DNA of 64,000 nt from Pedobacter cryoconitis (GCF_014200605.1 NZ_JACHCE010000009.1:62001-126000), one strand, 5' to 3'. Shown: positions 47,601-55,649, counted from the first letter of the stretch. A program made the numbers and translations. Notes: generated by a model from the sequence alone, not told the origin.

Positions 47601-48046
47601 CTTCTAAAGAAGAGATAAAAGTTCCTGTTGCTAAAGAAGAAATAACAGCCCCTGCTCCTAAAAAAGAGTGGGTTAGAAATCAACCGGTAATTCAGGCAAC
47701 GGTACGTGTAGAAGCCAAAGAAGTTAATTCTGCTGAAAAGGCTGTGGATGCTACACCGGTAAAACGTGTTAAAAAAGTAACTCCTGAATCCTCGGTAATT
47801 AATGAAAAGGCAGCCCCTGAGCAGATAGATGAAAAACCAGTTGTTCCTGAAAAAACACCGGAAGTACAGGTTGCTCCTGTAAAAACGGAGACACCAGTGG
47901 CTAAACCTGCTGCAAAACCAAAGAAAATGGCTGATGCTAAAAGTAAGGTCACAAAAGAAGGTACGCTGAATAAAAATGTAAGATTAGAAATTACTAATCC
48001 TGATGATGTTGAAATAGATGATAAAGGGCAGCTGGGCTTATTCTAA
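44657..48046 (+). CDS. parC: DNA topoisomerase IV subunit A with long acidic tail
   Basis: Residues 1 to about 480 are the breakage-reunion core, with QRRIMHSLKEMDDGRFNKAANVIGNTMKYHPHG and the catalytic Tyr in AAPRYIEARLS. A C-terminal beta-pinwheel follows, with degenerate repeats to about residue 833. After that comes a tail of roughly 295 residues made almost entirely of Glu, Lys, Val, Ala and Pro, ending GQLGLF. ParC/GyrA proteins seldom have such a tail. The terminal QLGLF resembles the sliding-clamp-binding consensus QLxLF. The core matches the Bacteroidota ParC that pairs with ParE at 32711. Its stop overlaps that of the next gene on the other strand by 4 nt. Confidence 0.9.
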   Translation: MSDELDNNVNEETKHTVIPINGLYENWFLDYASYVILDRAVPHINDGLKPVQRRIMHSLKEMDDGRFNKAANVIGNTMKYHPHGDASIGDAMVQIGQKDLLIDCQGNWGDPITGDSAAAPRYIEARLSKFATEVVFNADTTIWQLSYDGRNNEPLTLPVKFPLLLAQGAEGIAVGLATKVMPHNFNELLDASIAILQGETPNILPDFFTGGMADFSAYNEGMRGGKIRVRAKITEKDKKTLVITEIPYSTTTGSVIDSILSANDKGKIKIKKIEDNTAAHVEIVIQLAPGISPDVTIDALYAFTSCEVSISPNTCIIKDDKPQFLSVNAILIENTKNTKDLLKQELEIKLHELQEKIFFSSLLKIFIQEGMYKHADYENASNFDAVVDVLNILFAPFKEQLYREILPEDFKKLIDKPMSSITRFDVKKADDQMKALADEIKIVKNHLRHLTDYAIAWYQKLKDKYGKGRERKTEIRLFDRVEASKVALANVKLYMNREDGFIGTGLKKDEFIADCSDLDEIIVFREDGKCTITKVADKTFVGKGIVYAQVFKKNDDRTIYNLIYKDGASGTSYIKRFAVMGVTRDKEYDLTKGSKGSKMLYFTPNPNGEAEIVTVMLKPHSKLKKLQFDIDFADIAIKGRASQGNIVSKYPIKKVLLKSKGVSTLSGLKIWYDDLLRRLNVDGRGKYLGEFDGDDRILQVHKEGWYELSSFELSNHFDADLLLIQKFDPEKAFAVVQYEGKAKNYFIKRFVFESIAIGKKQSLISEETGSKFLHLTSNPEAILTVDVLKGKTQIPETLEIVLADFIDVKGIKANGNRLSQHDVKQITISNAEENEPVLEEETKEAAVAEEVTDENQESVQVEKDQLTETEDAETIVEAVEEVNAADEAMEDNQEEDNAEEAKIAETEDAEVIVEKEVVIKEETPETDNKIEETVVEEIIVAEESITKKEIAGDIVPQKKEEVSKVKEEIKIAAPEEEVKGASSKEEIKVPVAKEEITAPAPKKEWVRNQPVIQATVRVEAKEVNSAEKAVDATPVKRVKKVTPESSVINEKAAPEQIDEKPVVPEKTPEVQVAPVKTETPVAKPAAKPKKMADAKSKVTKEGTLNKNVRLEITNPDDVEIDDKGQLGLF

Positions 48047-48636
48047 TGGAATAAGCCGGGCCATCGCCCTGCTGCCATCATAAATGATATGCCAAATACT
48101 GCTGAGGACAGAAAGAAATTCCAGTTCCACCTCTTCACCTTGAAAATATTGATCAGGATAAAGAAAATCAGCAGTATACCAGTTACAATAAGTATCTGAC
48201 CAAATTCAAGCCCGATATTGAAAGCAAATATTTCTGCTGCAATATTGGTGCTTTTGCCCCGAAGACTGTTCAGGTAATTTGAAAAGCCCAATAATCCATG
48301 GATTAATCCAAAGAACAGCGCAAGTATATATTTTAATTGTACTCCTTTAGGTCTCGATGATTTTCCTGACATTATATTTGATGCGGCAGTAACCAGTATT
48401 GTCACCGGAATCAGGAATTCGATTAAATCTGTTTTTACTGTAATGACTTTTAAAATACTTAATGCAAGTGTGATACTATGACCAACTGTAAAAGTAGTGA
48501 CGAGCAATAACATTCTCTTCCAATCTGTCAGGGTATAGGCTGCGCATAAAACTATGACAAAAAGAATATGGTCATATGCCTTCCAGTTTAATATATGCTG
48601 CCAGCCCAATTCAAAGTATAAAGCGAAATCTTGCAT
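48043..48636 (-). CDS. HupE/UreJ-like membrane protein
   Basis: The 197-residue protein has six to seven membrane segments. It shows family features in GWQHILNWKAYDHILFVIVL near the start and TTFTVGHSITLALS near residues 47-60, with conserved His and Asp facing the membrane, and GLIHGLLGFSNYL in the middle. HupE/UreJ members are linked to nickel or cobalt movement in systems with hydrogenase or urease, but many Bacteroidota copies stand alone and their substrate is not established. No metalloenzyme genes are near. Its final codon overlaps the parC stop. Confidence 0.75.
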   Translation of the reverse strand: MQDFALYFELGWQHILNWKAYDHILFVIVLCAAYTLTDWKRMLLLVTTFTVGHSITLALSILKVITVKTDLIEFLIPVTILVTAASNIMSGKSSRPKGVQLKYILALFFGLIHGLLGFSNYLNSLRGKSTNIAAEIFAFNIGLEFGQILIVTGILLIFFILINIFKVKRWNWNFFLSSAVFGISFMMAAGRWPGLFH

Positions 48637-48750
48637 AGACCAAACTTATTAATTTTTAATTAACAATGAAAGTATAATCATACTGCTGCCCGCACCTGAT
48701 TTAATAATTTTAAAGCATAATCGTTTTAAAGATCTTTTTGGCCTGTAAAT

Positions 48751-48787
48751 AAAAAATGCCTTGTTAATTAATTAACAAGGCGTTTTT
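48751..48787. terminator. Terminator downstream of the lipoprotein gene
   Basis: A perfect 24-nt palindrome (arms GCCTTGTTAATT and AATTAACAAGGC, 48758-48781) is flanked by AAAAAAT and GTTTTTT. It can act in either direction and mainly ends the minus-strand lipoprotein transcript. Confidence 0.85.
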
Positions 48788-48806
48788 TATAGGAATATGA
48801 TCAATT

Positions 48807-49859
48807 CTACTGATACTGTATATAAACTGGTATAGGTACAAGTTTTAGCAGTTCTTCTGGTGTCATCATTCTGTTTGGTGCTTTCTTCAAATCATTTTTA
48901 TAGAATAATTTAAACCCTGTGAATTCTACAGGCTCGCTGAAGATAAAGTGACGGTAAGTACCTTTTTTCAGTTCGGGCTCACCCCATCCGTCCATATGCA
49001 TGACCATTTGAACTTCAGGACGTAACTTGATGTTTTTGTAATTCGTTACCATTTTCTTTGTGAAACGGTGAACGGTGAAAACCTTTGGAGGCAAGTTGTA
49101 TTTTCTCACTAAGTCGGCAAGATACTGAGAGCAGTAATTGATATCTGCAGCATCATATGTACCAATTCTTTTTCCTGGCTTTACTCCGTCTTTCATCGAG
49201 AATTCAGGATCTATACCTAAATGCACATTAGGCATTTTTAAATATTTTTCCAATAAAGGTAACTCAGTTCTGATATTACTTAGTGATACCTGAATATCAA
49301 GGAATACGATCATGTTTTTGCGCATTCTTGAAATAGCCAGTACAGAATCAATTTGTTTATCCGGCATTCTGAATCTGTGTTTGCCATCTTTACCACCATC
49401 GCCCTGTGCTACAACTGCGATATAGTGTAAAGCAGGCTGTACCGGTGTCGATGGATCAGCTTTTTCCCATTTTTTTACTTCAGCATCAAGTCTGGACAAC
49501 ATTTCTTTAGGAGCGTATTCACCTAATGCACCCATTCTTTTTGAATATATATTTCCGTAATAGGCAACGATCCTTTTGTAAGGCAGGATAGCTCCTGGCA
49601 GAGGATAAGGCTGAGGTTTAACAGGCCATCTTCCCGTGGTATCACCATGTGCCAGTTTCAACATTAAGGCATTGTATTTTGCCGTGTCAATAGGTTTACG
49701 TGTCGTATCTGTAACAGCAACTGCCGAAGAATCTCCTGACGCACTTAAGGCTGTTTTTGTTTTTTCACCTTTCTTATTTGTGTCTGAAGTGCAGTTGGCA
49801 AATAAGGTGACAGTTGTAAATGCAATTAATAGTGTTCCCGCGAGTTGTGGTATTTTCAT
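48807..49859 (-). CDS. Lipoprotein with TIM-barrel-like fold features, function unassigned
   Basis: The 350-residue protein has a lipoprotein signal (LLIAFTTVTLFANCTSD, lipidated Cys near residue 23) and a 30-residue Ser/Thr/Lys linker. A conserved-looking domain follows with RIVAYYGNIYSKRMGALGEYAP, PALHYIAVVAQGDGG, NMIVFLDIQVS, VHLGIDPEFSMK, KVFTVHRFTKKMV and VQMVMHMDGWG. Alternating beta strands ending in acidic residues (D, DPE, MDG) resemble a glycosidase-like barrel, but I cannot name a family. It should sit on the periplasmic or outer membrane. It is monocistronic, divergent from the HmuY-like gene, and closed by a strong terminator. Confidence 0.7.
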   Translation of the reverse strand: MKIPQLAGTLLIAFTTVTLFANCTSDTNKKGEKTKTALSASGDSSAVAVTDTTRKPIDTAKYNALMLKLAHGDTTGRWPVKPQPYPLPGAILPYKRIVAYYGNIYSKRMGALGEYAPKEMLSRLDAEVKKWEKADPSTPVQPALHYIAVVAQGDGGKDGKHRFRMPDKQIDSVLAISRMRKNMIVFLDIQVSLSNIRTELPLLEKYLKMPNVHLGIDPEFSMKDGVKPGKRIGTYDAADINYCSQYLADLVRKYNLPPKVFTVHRFTKKMVTNYKNIKLRPEVQMVMHMDGWGEPELKKGTYRHFIFSEPVEFTGFKLFYKNDLKKAPNRMMTPEELLKLVPIPVYIQYQ

Positions 49860-49997
49860 AGGTTCTATGAGGGTTTAAATATGAATTTTCGTAAGTCTGC
49901 AAAACTACACATTCGACAGACAAAATCTCCTATCTGTATAAGAATTATCAAATTAATAAGGATTAGTTCGCTTTTAATCGGCTAATCTGTATGGTGT

Positions 49998-50041
49998 GCC
50001 TTGAATTTGTATAAAATTCAAGGCCAGGAGTATTATCTTTA
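49998..50041 (+). promoter_or_regulatory. Inverted repeat and -7 box upstream of the HmuY-like gene
   Basis: GCCTTGAATTT (49998-50008) and AAATTCAAGGC (50014-50024) are perfect 11-bp arms around 5 nt. The near-consensus -7 box TATCTTTA (50034-50041) begins 9 nt later, so the repeat covers the -33 area. It cannot be an upstream gene's terminator because the upstream gene is transcribed away. An operator is the best reading. Confidence 0.6.
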
Positions 50042-50076
50042 CGTCTCTTAGCGTTTTAAAGAATCAGAGATATCAC

Positions 50077-51246
50077 ATGAATAGATTTAGAATAATCATT
50101 ATATGCTGCCTTGCAGTTTTTGCTTTTACAGGTTGTAAAAAGGATAAAGTCGACTATAAGTATCCACAGCCATTTGATGGGCAGACTGTACAGTTACCTG
50201 GGATTTCTGGAAATGAAGAGGGATTTTATGCGGCCAATAGTGTTTTTGTAGATTTTAGCAAAGGCGTTGTTTCTACAGCGAGGCGGGATAGCTGGAACCT
50301 TGGCTTGTATCCGGGAGCAGATTTCAAAGCTATTATCAATCATTCTATGGGTGCAATGGCTATTAATACGGGGAAAACGGATATTGCTGCGGTAGGGGCT
50401 GCCGATTCCATCGCTATAACCCAGGATCTGACAAATGGCACTCTGGATTTCAGATCATCTCAAAGCTCAAAACGGATTGATCCTGTAATAGGCACTGCTG
50501 CTGAATATTTGAGCGGCCTGACACTGGTGAAGGTTGGTGCAACAGAAGGTGAAAGCCCGGTTTATATTGTTAGCTCGGGTATGGCAGGGACTACAAGAAA
50601 TCGGATTCCACCTGCTACCGGGCCTATAATAGATCCATCATTGCTTCAGTTTCCATGGTATAAATTCAAAGTTTATCAAACGGTCAATGGATATACCGTT
50701 AAATATGGACTTCTGAATGCTCAGGCTTTTAGTCCGGCTACCATCAATAAGAATCTTTCTTATAACTTCAACTATATGAGTTTTAACAGCAAGAATGTAA
50801 ATGTAGAACCTGCAAAATCATTATGGGATATTGAATGGACATGGACCACTTATAAGGATGCAAATGGTAAGCCAGACTCCACAAATAATTTTGTAATGGT
50901 TAACTATTTAGGGGGTGTTGGTGCCATACAATATACAATTACTGCTACAAAGACGTTTGAGAATTTTACAGCTGCTGATCTGGCAAATGTTAAAGACGAA
51001 GATTATGTGAGAACACGTGATGCTATAGGTGAAAAATGGAGGGATCTTATTGCAGATCCGAATGACGCAACCAAGACTAAAAACTTATCTAAAATAAAGG
51101 GTAATCTTTTTTATGTGATTAAAGATGGCGAAGGAAATGTCTATAAGCTCAGGTTCAAAACCTCTAGTAATCTTGATGGAGGTGCGATGGGAAGACCTGT
51201 AATTGAATATAGACTGGTTCAGGGAATAGCAAACCCATCACTTTAA
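50077..51246 (+). CDS. HmuY-like lipoprotein (heme-binding family)
   Basis: The 389-residue product has a lipoprotein signal (IIICCLAVFAFTGCKKDK, lipidated Cys near residue 20). A beta-rich body with FVDFSKGVVSTARRDSWNLGLYPGADFKAIINHSMGAMAI matches the HmuY-type fold, and the C-terminal strand is VIEYRLVQ. HmuY of Porphyromonas captures heme and passes it to a TonB receptor. No HmuR-type receptor gene lies beside this copy, and several family members in environmental Bacteroidota have no proven heme role. A strong inverted repeat sits in its promoter. The terminator overlaps the end of the next gene on the other strand. Confidence 0.72.
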   Translation: MNRFRIIIICCLAVFAFTGCKKDKVDYKYPQPFDGQTVQLPGISGNEEGFYAANSVFVDFSKGVVSTARRDSWNLGLYPGADFKAIINHSMGAMAINTGKTDIAAVGAADSIAITQDLTNGTLDFRSSQSSKRIDPVIGTAAEYLSGLTLVKVGATEGESPVYIVSSGMAGTTRNRIPPATGPIIDPSLLQFPWYKFKVYQTVNGYTVKYGLLNAQAFSPATINKNLSYNFNYMSFNSKNVNVEPAKSLWDIEWTWTTYKDANGKPDSTNNFVMVNYLGGVGAIQYTITATKTFENFTAADLANVKDEDYVRTRDAIGEKWRDLIADPNDATKTKNLSKIKGNLFYVIKDGEGNVYKLRFKTSSNLDGGAMGRPVIEYRLVQGIANPSL

Positions 51247-51247
51247 G

Positions 51248-51279
51248 AATACATTCTCTTGTTAAGAAGAGAATGTATT
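51248..51279. terminator. Bidirectional terminator that includes the 3' end of the methyltransferase gene
   Basis: AATACATTCTCTT and AAGAGAATGTATT form a perfect 13-bp stem with a 6-nt loop. The stop codon of the minus-strand gene lies in the loop and its last codons are in one arm. Confidence 0.8.
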
Positions 51280-52149
51280 AAATTTTCCAAATACACCCAG
51301 GGGTAATTTTATCCCTGAGGTTGCCTGAAGGTATAATTCGCCGGTCTCAAGGTTCTTTACCTGAGGGAAAGACGTTTTAATCAGATTTTCTACAATTACA
51401 GAAGAGAAACCTAATGAATAGGTATTCAGGATCAGGAAGTGTTCTTCTTCATCCAGTAACTGTACTACATCCTGCATCATTTCCTGAATATGATCTTCAA
51501 GCTTCCACTTTTCTCCATTTGGACCATGTCCGAATGCTGGTGGATCTAAAATGATACCATTGTATTTTTTACCACGTTTTAATTCACGCTTTACAAACTT
51601 CAAAGCATCTTCTACAACCCATCTCACATCTTTTAACTGAGACAGTTCCTGATTCTCATTTGCCCAGTTTACAACTTGTTTAATCGAGTCCACATGGGTC
51701 GTGTCTGCACCAGCTGCTTTTGCAATCAATGATGCGGCACCTGTATAGGCAAAAAGGTTAAGGACTTTTGGTTTCGGTGTCTTAAATTTCTTAATCGATG
51801 AAGAGATATAATCCCAGTTTACCGCCTGCTCAGGAAAAACACCAACATGTTTGAAGGAAGTCAAACCCAGACGAAGATTAATCTTTACATCATCGTTTTT
51901 ATATCCCACATTCCAGCGGTCAGGTACATTCCCGGCTGCTCTTACCCATTCTCCGGAAGTAGCAGAGCGTCCCTTGAACCGGATATGTGTTAATTTTTTC
52001 CATTCTTGTTCAGGAAGGACTTTTTTCCATACAGCCTGTGGCTCAGGTCTGCAAAGGATAAGATTGCCAAAGCGCTCTAGTTTCTCAAAATCACCACAAT
52101 CAATTAACTCATAATCTTTCCAGTGCGTGGGCGTTAATAGGCTTATCAT
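51262..52149 (-). CDS. Class I SAM-dependent methyltransferase (RlmI/RlmK-like)
   Basis: The 295-residue protein has a small N-terminal beta domain (EPQAVWKKVLPEQEW...) and a Rossmann methyltransferase domain. Motif I is VLNLFAYTGAASLIAKAAGA near residues 128-147, the acidic loop is THVDSIKQVVNWANEN, and the catalytic-type motif is ILDPPAFGHG near 199-208. This order resembles the 23S rRNA cytosine methyltransferase group, though the PUA domain of RlmI is lacking. The gene is 24 nt after mlaF on the same strand, so it is probably co-transcribed without a functional link. Confidence 0.82.
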   Translation of the reverse strand: MISLLTPTHWKDYELIDCGDFEKLERFGNLILCRPEPQAVWKKVLPEQEWKKLTHIRFKGRSATSGEWVRAAGNVPDRWNVGYKNDDVKINLRLGLTSFKHVGVFPEQAVNWDYISSSIKKFKTPKPKVLNLFAYTGAASLIAKAAGADTTHVDSIKQVVNWANENQELSQLKDVRWVVEDALKFVKRELKRGKKYNGIILDPPAFGHGPNGEKWKLEDHIQEMMQDVVQLLDEEEHFLILNTYSLGFSSVIVENLIKTSFPQVKNLETGELYLQATSGIKLPLGVFGKFNTFSS

Positions 52150-52173
52150 AAAATATTTTTGTACAAATTGTTA

Positions 52174-52926
52174 TTAAAAGTTTTTCCTGGCAGCTTTCAT
52201 AAACCGGCTGGCAAAAACGAAGTCATTAAGTTCTTCTATATCTGTATGGGCGATTTCTTTATTAGAACCCTCCCAGAATTTTTTTCCTTCATGTAAGAAA
52301 AGAATATAATCACCAATTCCCATTACAGAGTTCATATCATGGGTAACTACGATCGTAGTAGTATTGTATTCTTCAGTAATTTCTTTAATCAGCTCATCGA
52401 TAACGATAGAGGTTTTTGGATCAAGGCCAGAATTTGGCTCATCAACAAAAAGATACTTAGGGTTCATCGCGATTGCCCGGGCAATCCCCACACGTTTTTT
52501 CATCCCGCCTGAAAGTTCTGCAGGAAAAAGCTTGTTTTTGCCTGCAAGGTTAACCCGCTCCAGACAAAAATTGACGCGTTCCAGTTTCTCCTTGAATGAA
52601 TGGTCCGTAAACATATTCAAAGGGAACATAATGTTTTCTTCGACAGTCATAGAATCAAAAAGTGCAGAGCCCTGAAAAAGCATACCGATCTCTTTACGGA
52701 TCTCGATGCGCTGCTCAAAATTCATGTCTATAAATTCTCTTCCATCATATTGTACACTTCCTTTTTCAGGTGTGTGTAAACCTATCATGCATTTAAGCAA
52801 TGTAGTTTTTCCGGAACCAGAACCACCAATAATTAAATTTGTCAGACCTTCTTTGAATATTCCTGATATGCCTTTCAGAACAGTATTGGAGCCGAAAGAT
52901 TTTTCAATGTCTTTGATTTCGATCAT
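52174..52926 (-). CDS. mlaF: Phospholipid/organic-solvent ABC transporter ATPase
   Basis: The 250-residue ATPase has Walker A GGSGSGKTTLLKC near residues 33-45, Q-loop MLFQGSALFDSMTVEENIMFPL, signature LSGGMKKRVGIARAIA, Walker B YLFVDEPNSGLDP and switch His in VTHDMNSV. The LSGGMKKR form is typical of MlaF/MCE-associated ATPases. It powers movement of phospholipids between inner and outer membranes with the MlaE permease, whose gene overlaps its start by 4 nt. No MlaD/MCE substrate-binding gene follows in this operon; it must be elsewhere. Confidence 0.9.
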   Translation of the reverse strand: MIEIKDIEKSFGSNTVLKGISGIFKEGLTNLIIGGSGSGKTTLLKCMIGLHTPEKGSVQYDGREFIDMNFEQRIEIRKEIGMLFQGSALFDSMTVEENIMFPLNMFTDHSFKEKLERVNFCLERVNLAGKNKLFPAELSGGMKKRVGIARAIAMNPKYLFVDEPNSGLDPKTSIVIDELIKEITEEYNTTTIVVTHDMNSVMGIGDYILFLHEGKKFWEGSNKEIAHTDIEELNDFVFASRFMKAARKNF

Positions 52927-53657
52927 AGTAATAATTGGGTTACAATGTAATCACAAGCCAGGATACTGATACAGCTCACAACAACTGCTCTTGTACTTGC
53001 CTGGGCTACTTCTAATGCACCACCTTTTACATAGAAACCTTCATATGCCGGAACAGTAGTGATGATAAAACCAAATACAAATGCTTTAACCAGCGCTACA
53101 GTGATCGTATAAGGATTGAAATCGGTTGTGATACCCTGGATATATTCAGCAGGAGTTACTGCGCCAGACAAAGTACCACCCAGATAACCGCCTGTAATAC
53201 TTAATACCATGGCGAAAATCACCAGTACAGGCACCATGGTAATGCCTGCAATCAGTTTAGGCAGGATCAGGTAACCAGGTGAATTGATGCCCATAATCTC
53301 AAGTGCATCAATCTGCTCACTTACTCTCATCGTCCCGATCTCTGAAGAGATTGCTGAACCAATTTTACCAGCAAGTACAATTGCAGTAATGGTAGGGCTA
53401 AGTTCCAGAATACTGGAGTCCCTGGTTACAGAACCAATGATTGTTTTAGGAATAAAATCACTGACCAGCTGAAAAGCAATCTGTAAAGTCATAACTGCCC
53501 CAATAAAGGTAGAAATGATGGCTATTAACCCAAGCGAGCCAACACCTACAAAGTCCATCTGTTGAAAAATGGCTTTAAGATATATTTTAAATTTTTCGGG
53601 TTTTCTGAAGACTGCTTTCAACAGCAACAGGTATCTACCAAAATTGGTGAAGTTCAT
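52923..53657 (-). CDS. mlaE: MlaE-family phospholipid ABC transporter permease
   Basis: This 244-residue permease has five or six membrane segments. The MlaE (DUF140) hallmarks are GSLGLIAIISTFIGAVMTLQIAFQL, SPTITAIVLAGKIGSAISSEIGTMRVSEQIDALEIMGI near residues 88-125, and a C-terminal GFYVKGGALEVAQASTRAVVVSCI. The highly conserved A-G-K-I-G-x-x-x-x-x-E-I-G segment is intact. It overlaps mlaF by 4 nt and leads the operon. A roughly 360-nt gap separates it from the divergent pspC gene. Confidence 0.9.
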   Translation of the reverse strand: MNFTNFGRYLLLLKAVFRKPEKFKIYLKAIFQQMDFVGVGSLGLIAIISTFIGAVMTLQIAFQLVSDFIPKTIIGSVTRDSSILELSPTITAIVLAGKIGSAISSEIGTMRVSEQIDALEIMGINSPGYLILPKLIAGITMVPVLVIFAMVLSITGGYLGGTLSGAVTPAEYIQGITTDFNPYTITVALVKAFVFGFIITTVPAYEGFYVKGGALEVAQASTRAVVVSCISILACDYIVTQLLL

Positions 53658-54019
53658 TCAGTAAGAAATTAGCTAATGTATTAATACTATAATAATACAA
53701 AGAAACAACAAAAAATGTTGTGGCTTTGTTTATTTCTTAAAAATATTCTGCTATTTGATGAATAATGCGGTTTTTTGCAGCCGGTTAAGATTAGCCCGGT
53801 AACTTTTGAAAATAAAGAATAAGCTGTTTAATTGGGTTTACAGAAAGATTTCAGTAGAATTCGTTTTGAAGAAAAAAATGCTTTGCGGTGTTTTGTAACT
53901 TAAGAGGGCTTGCTTAGTCTTAATTGTGTATAAAGGGTTAATCAATGTTTAGCGCTTACAAAATAAACTGGTAAGCATTAAGAAACCGCTAATAGTTTAA
54001 TTGTTAATAATATAGGAGA
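53658..54019. other. Gene-free divergent region between mlaE and pspC, 362 nt
   Basis: No credible reading frame or RNA gene. A weak inverted repeat, GCTTAC (53954-53959) and GTAAGC (53971-53976) with 11 nt between, lies about 50 nt before pspC and could be a regulator site. An AGGAGAG ribosome site stands at 54014-54020. Confidence 0.4.
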
Positions 54020-54025
54020 GTGATT

Positions 54026-54676
54026 ATGGAAAATAGATTATTAAGAAACGAGCATGACAAGATAATTGCCGGCGTTTCATCGGGTTTAGCAGAATATATG
54101 CAGGTAGATGTAACTATCATCAGATTGCTATTCGTATTATCCACTATATTTTTGGTAGGAACCGGGGTACTTGTTTACCTGGTGATGTGGATTGTGGTAC
54201 CTGTAAATAATGATCCGGCTGCGAGATTTTCAAAATTTAATGATTATTTCAAAAAGCAGAATGATTTTCATGGTTTTAATACGCCACCTCCTTTTGGACA
54301 GCAAAATACTAATGCACCAGAAAATCCGGATGTAAAAAGCAATGCGGCAACTGACTGGAATAATCCTGTAGATTTTAAATCGTTACCTAAAAATAATGAT
54401 ACCGGACGGACCATTGGAGGATTATTCCTGTTGGTTATAGGTTTATATTTCCTGATGAACGAGTTTAACATTATACCTTACTGGTTTAGACTCGGTAAAT
54501 TATGGCCACTGGTATTTGTTGCAATTGGTTTAAGTTTTATTCTGAAAGCTAAACGTAAAGATAAGTGGGAAGACTGGAAAAGTCAGCAGGCAGAAGATGT
54601 GAATACGGCACAGAAACCAGTTTCAGAAGAGCCTGCTAAACCGTCATCAGATCAGGCTGCTGAAAATCAATTATAA
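54026..54676 (+). CDS. PspC-domain envelope-stress protein with LiaF-like C-terminal segment
   Basis: Residues about 1-58 are a PspC domain (RLLRNEHDKIIAGVSSGLAEYMQVDVTIIRLLF plus one membrane helix ending MWIVVPV). A polar linker rich in Asn and Pro follows. Two further membrane helices near 140-180 (IGGLFLLVIGLYFLMNEF and LGKLWPLVFVAIGLSFIL) resemble the DUF5668/LiaF membrane part. The ATG at 54026 is preferred over a GTG at 54020 because the AGGAGAG ribosome site ends at 54020, giving a spacing of 5 nt. It leads a three-gene unit with a LiaF-like protein and an RDD protein. Confidence 0.85.
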   Translation: MENRLLRNEHDKIIAGVSSGLAEYMQVDVTIIRLLFVLSTIFLVGTGVLVYLVMWIVVPVNNDPAARFSKFNDYFKKQNDFHGFNTPPPFGQQNTNAPENPDVKSNAATDWNNPVDFKSLPKNNDTGRTIGGLFLLVIGLYFLMNEFNIIPYWFRLGKLWPLVFVAIGLSFILKAKRKDKWEDWKSQQAEDVNTAQKPVSEEPAKPSSDQAAENQL

Positions 54677-54695
54677 CTCCTAAAGAAAGAATTTT

Positions 54696-55649
54696 ATGAA
54701 ACTTAATAGAGTAATGTGGGGCATTGTACTACTGTTTGTAGGGGCAGTCCTTTTATTAGAGAATTTTAATGTCATTAATTTTTACTGGAGAAACGTATGG
54801 AGTTTCTGGCCTGCATTTCTGATTATTGCCGGAGTCAATATCCTGTTTAACAGAAATAAATCTCAAACAGGAAATATGATCTCGCTGGGCGTGCTGGTAT
54901 TGATGCTTGGTTTTATGTTTTACAGAGGTTTACAGCGGCCACTTAATAGGAACTGGATAGGTGACCGCTTTTCGAAGGAACTTGATCTTGATTTGGATAG
55001 TGCTGAAGAAATCAGTACTCAAAAATTGAGTTTTACAGAGCCTTTTATAGCGGCAGATAGTGCGAAAAAGACTGTTCTTAATATCTCTGGCGGCGGCACG
55101 TCATTCAATTTAGAAGGTGAAACTGAGCAATTGATCACTGCAGATGTAGAACGTAAATATGGAAATTTCATCCTGCAAAAAGAGAGCTCAGATTCTGTAA
55201 ATACCATTACTTTTAAAATGAAAGATAAAAAAGGGAACTGGTCATTTGGAAACGGTGGAAATGATGTAGACCTGAAGCTTAATAAAAAACCAGAATGGAC
55301 GCTAAATATGAATATGGGGGCAGGAGAGGTAAAGCTGGATCTATCGGATTATAAATTGAGAAGTTTCCGGTTCGATGGCGGTGCTGCTTCTGTAGATCTT
55401 AAAGTAGGGACTTTGCTTCCAATTACCGATGTAATTGTGAAAACAGGTGTTGCTTCTGTAGAAATAGCTATTCCTGAATCATCTGGCTGCAGAATTAAAA
55501 CTAAAACTGGTCTTTCTGCGAAAGATTTCCCTGGCTTTATCAAATTAGATAATGGTAATTATGAAACTTCTAATTATAGTGCATCCACCAAGAAGGTTTT
55601 TATTAATCTGGATGGGGGATTGAGTAACTTTGAAGTGAACAGATATTAA
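54696..55649 (+). CDS. LiaF-like protein: membrane part plus toastrack domain
   Basis: The 317-residue protein has three to four N-terminal membrane helices (GIVLLFVGAVLLLENFNVI, VWSFWPAFLIIAGVNILF, ISLGVLVLMLGFMFY). A soluble beta-helix-like domain with repeated short strands follows (LNISGGGTSFNLEGE, LNMNMGAGEVKLDLSDY, GGAASVDLKVG, FINLDGGLSNFEV). This matches the cell-wall-active antibiotic response LiaF family. Together with the PspC protein 19 nt upstream it probably senses or damps envelope stress; no response-regulator gene is included. The partner relation is inference from adjacency and shared DUF5668-like helices. Confidence 0.82.
   Translation: MKLNRVMWGIVLLFVGAVLLLENFNVINFYWRNVWSFWPAFLIIAGVNILFNRNKSQTGNMISLGVLVLMLGFMFYRGLQRPLNRNWIGDRFSKELDLDLDSAEEISTQKLSFTEPFIAADSAKKTVLNISGGGTSFNLEGETEQLITADVERKYGNFILQKESSDSVNTITFKMKDKKGNWSFGNGGNDVDLKLNKKPEWTLNMNMGAGEVKLDLSDYKLRSFRFDGGAASVDLKVGTLLPITDVIVKTGVASVEIAIPESSGCRIKTKTGLSAKDFPGFIKLDNGNYETSNYSASTKKVFINLDGGLSNFEVNRY

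Noticed and set aside
47048..47683. Minus-strand open frame of 211 codons rich in Phe, Tyr and Ser
   Set aside because: It is the antisense shadow of the Glu/Lys-rich ParC tail; the odd composition follows from the complementary codons.
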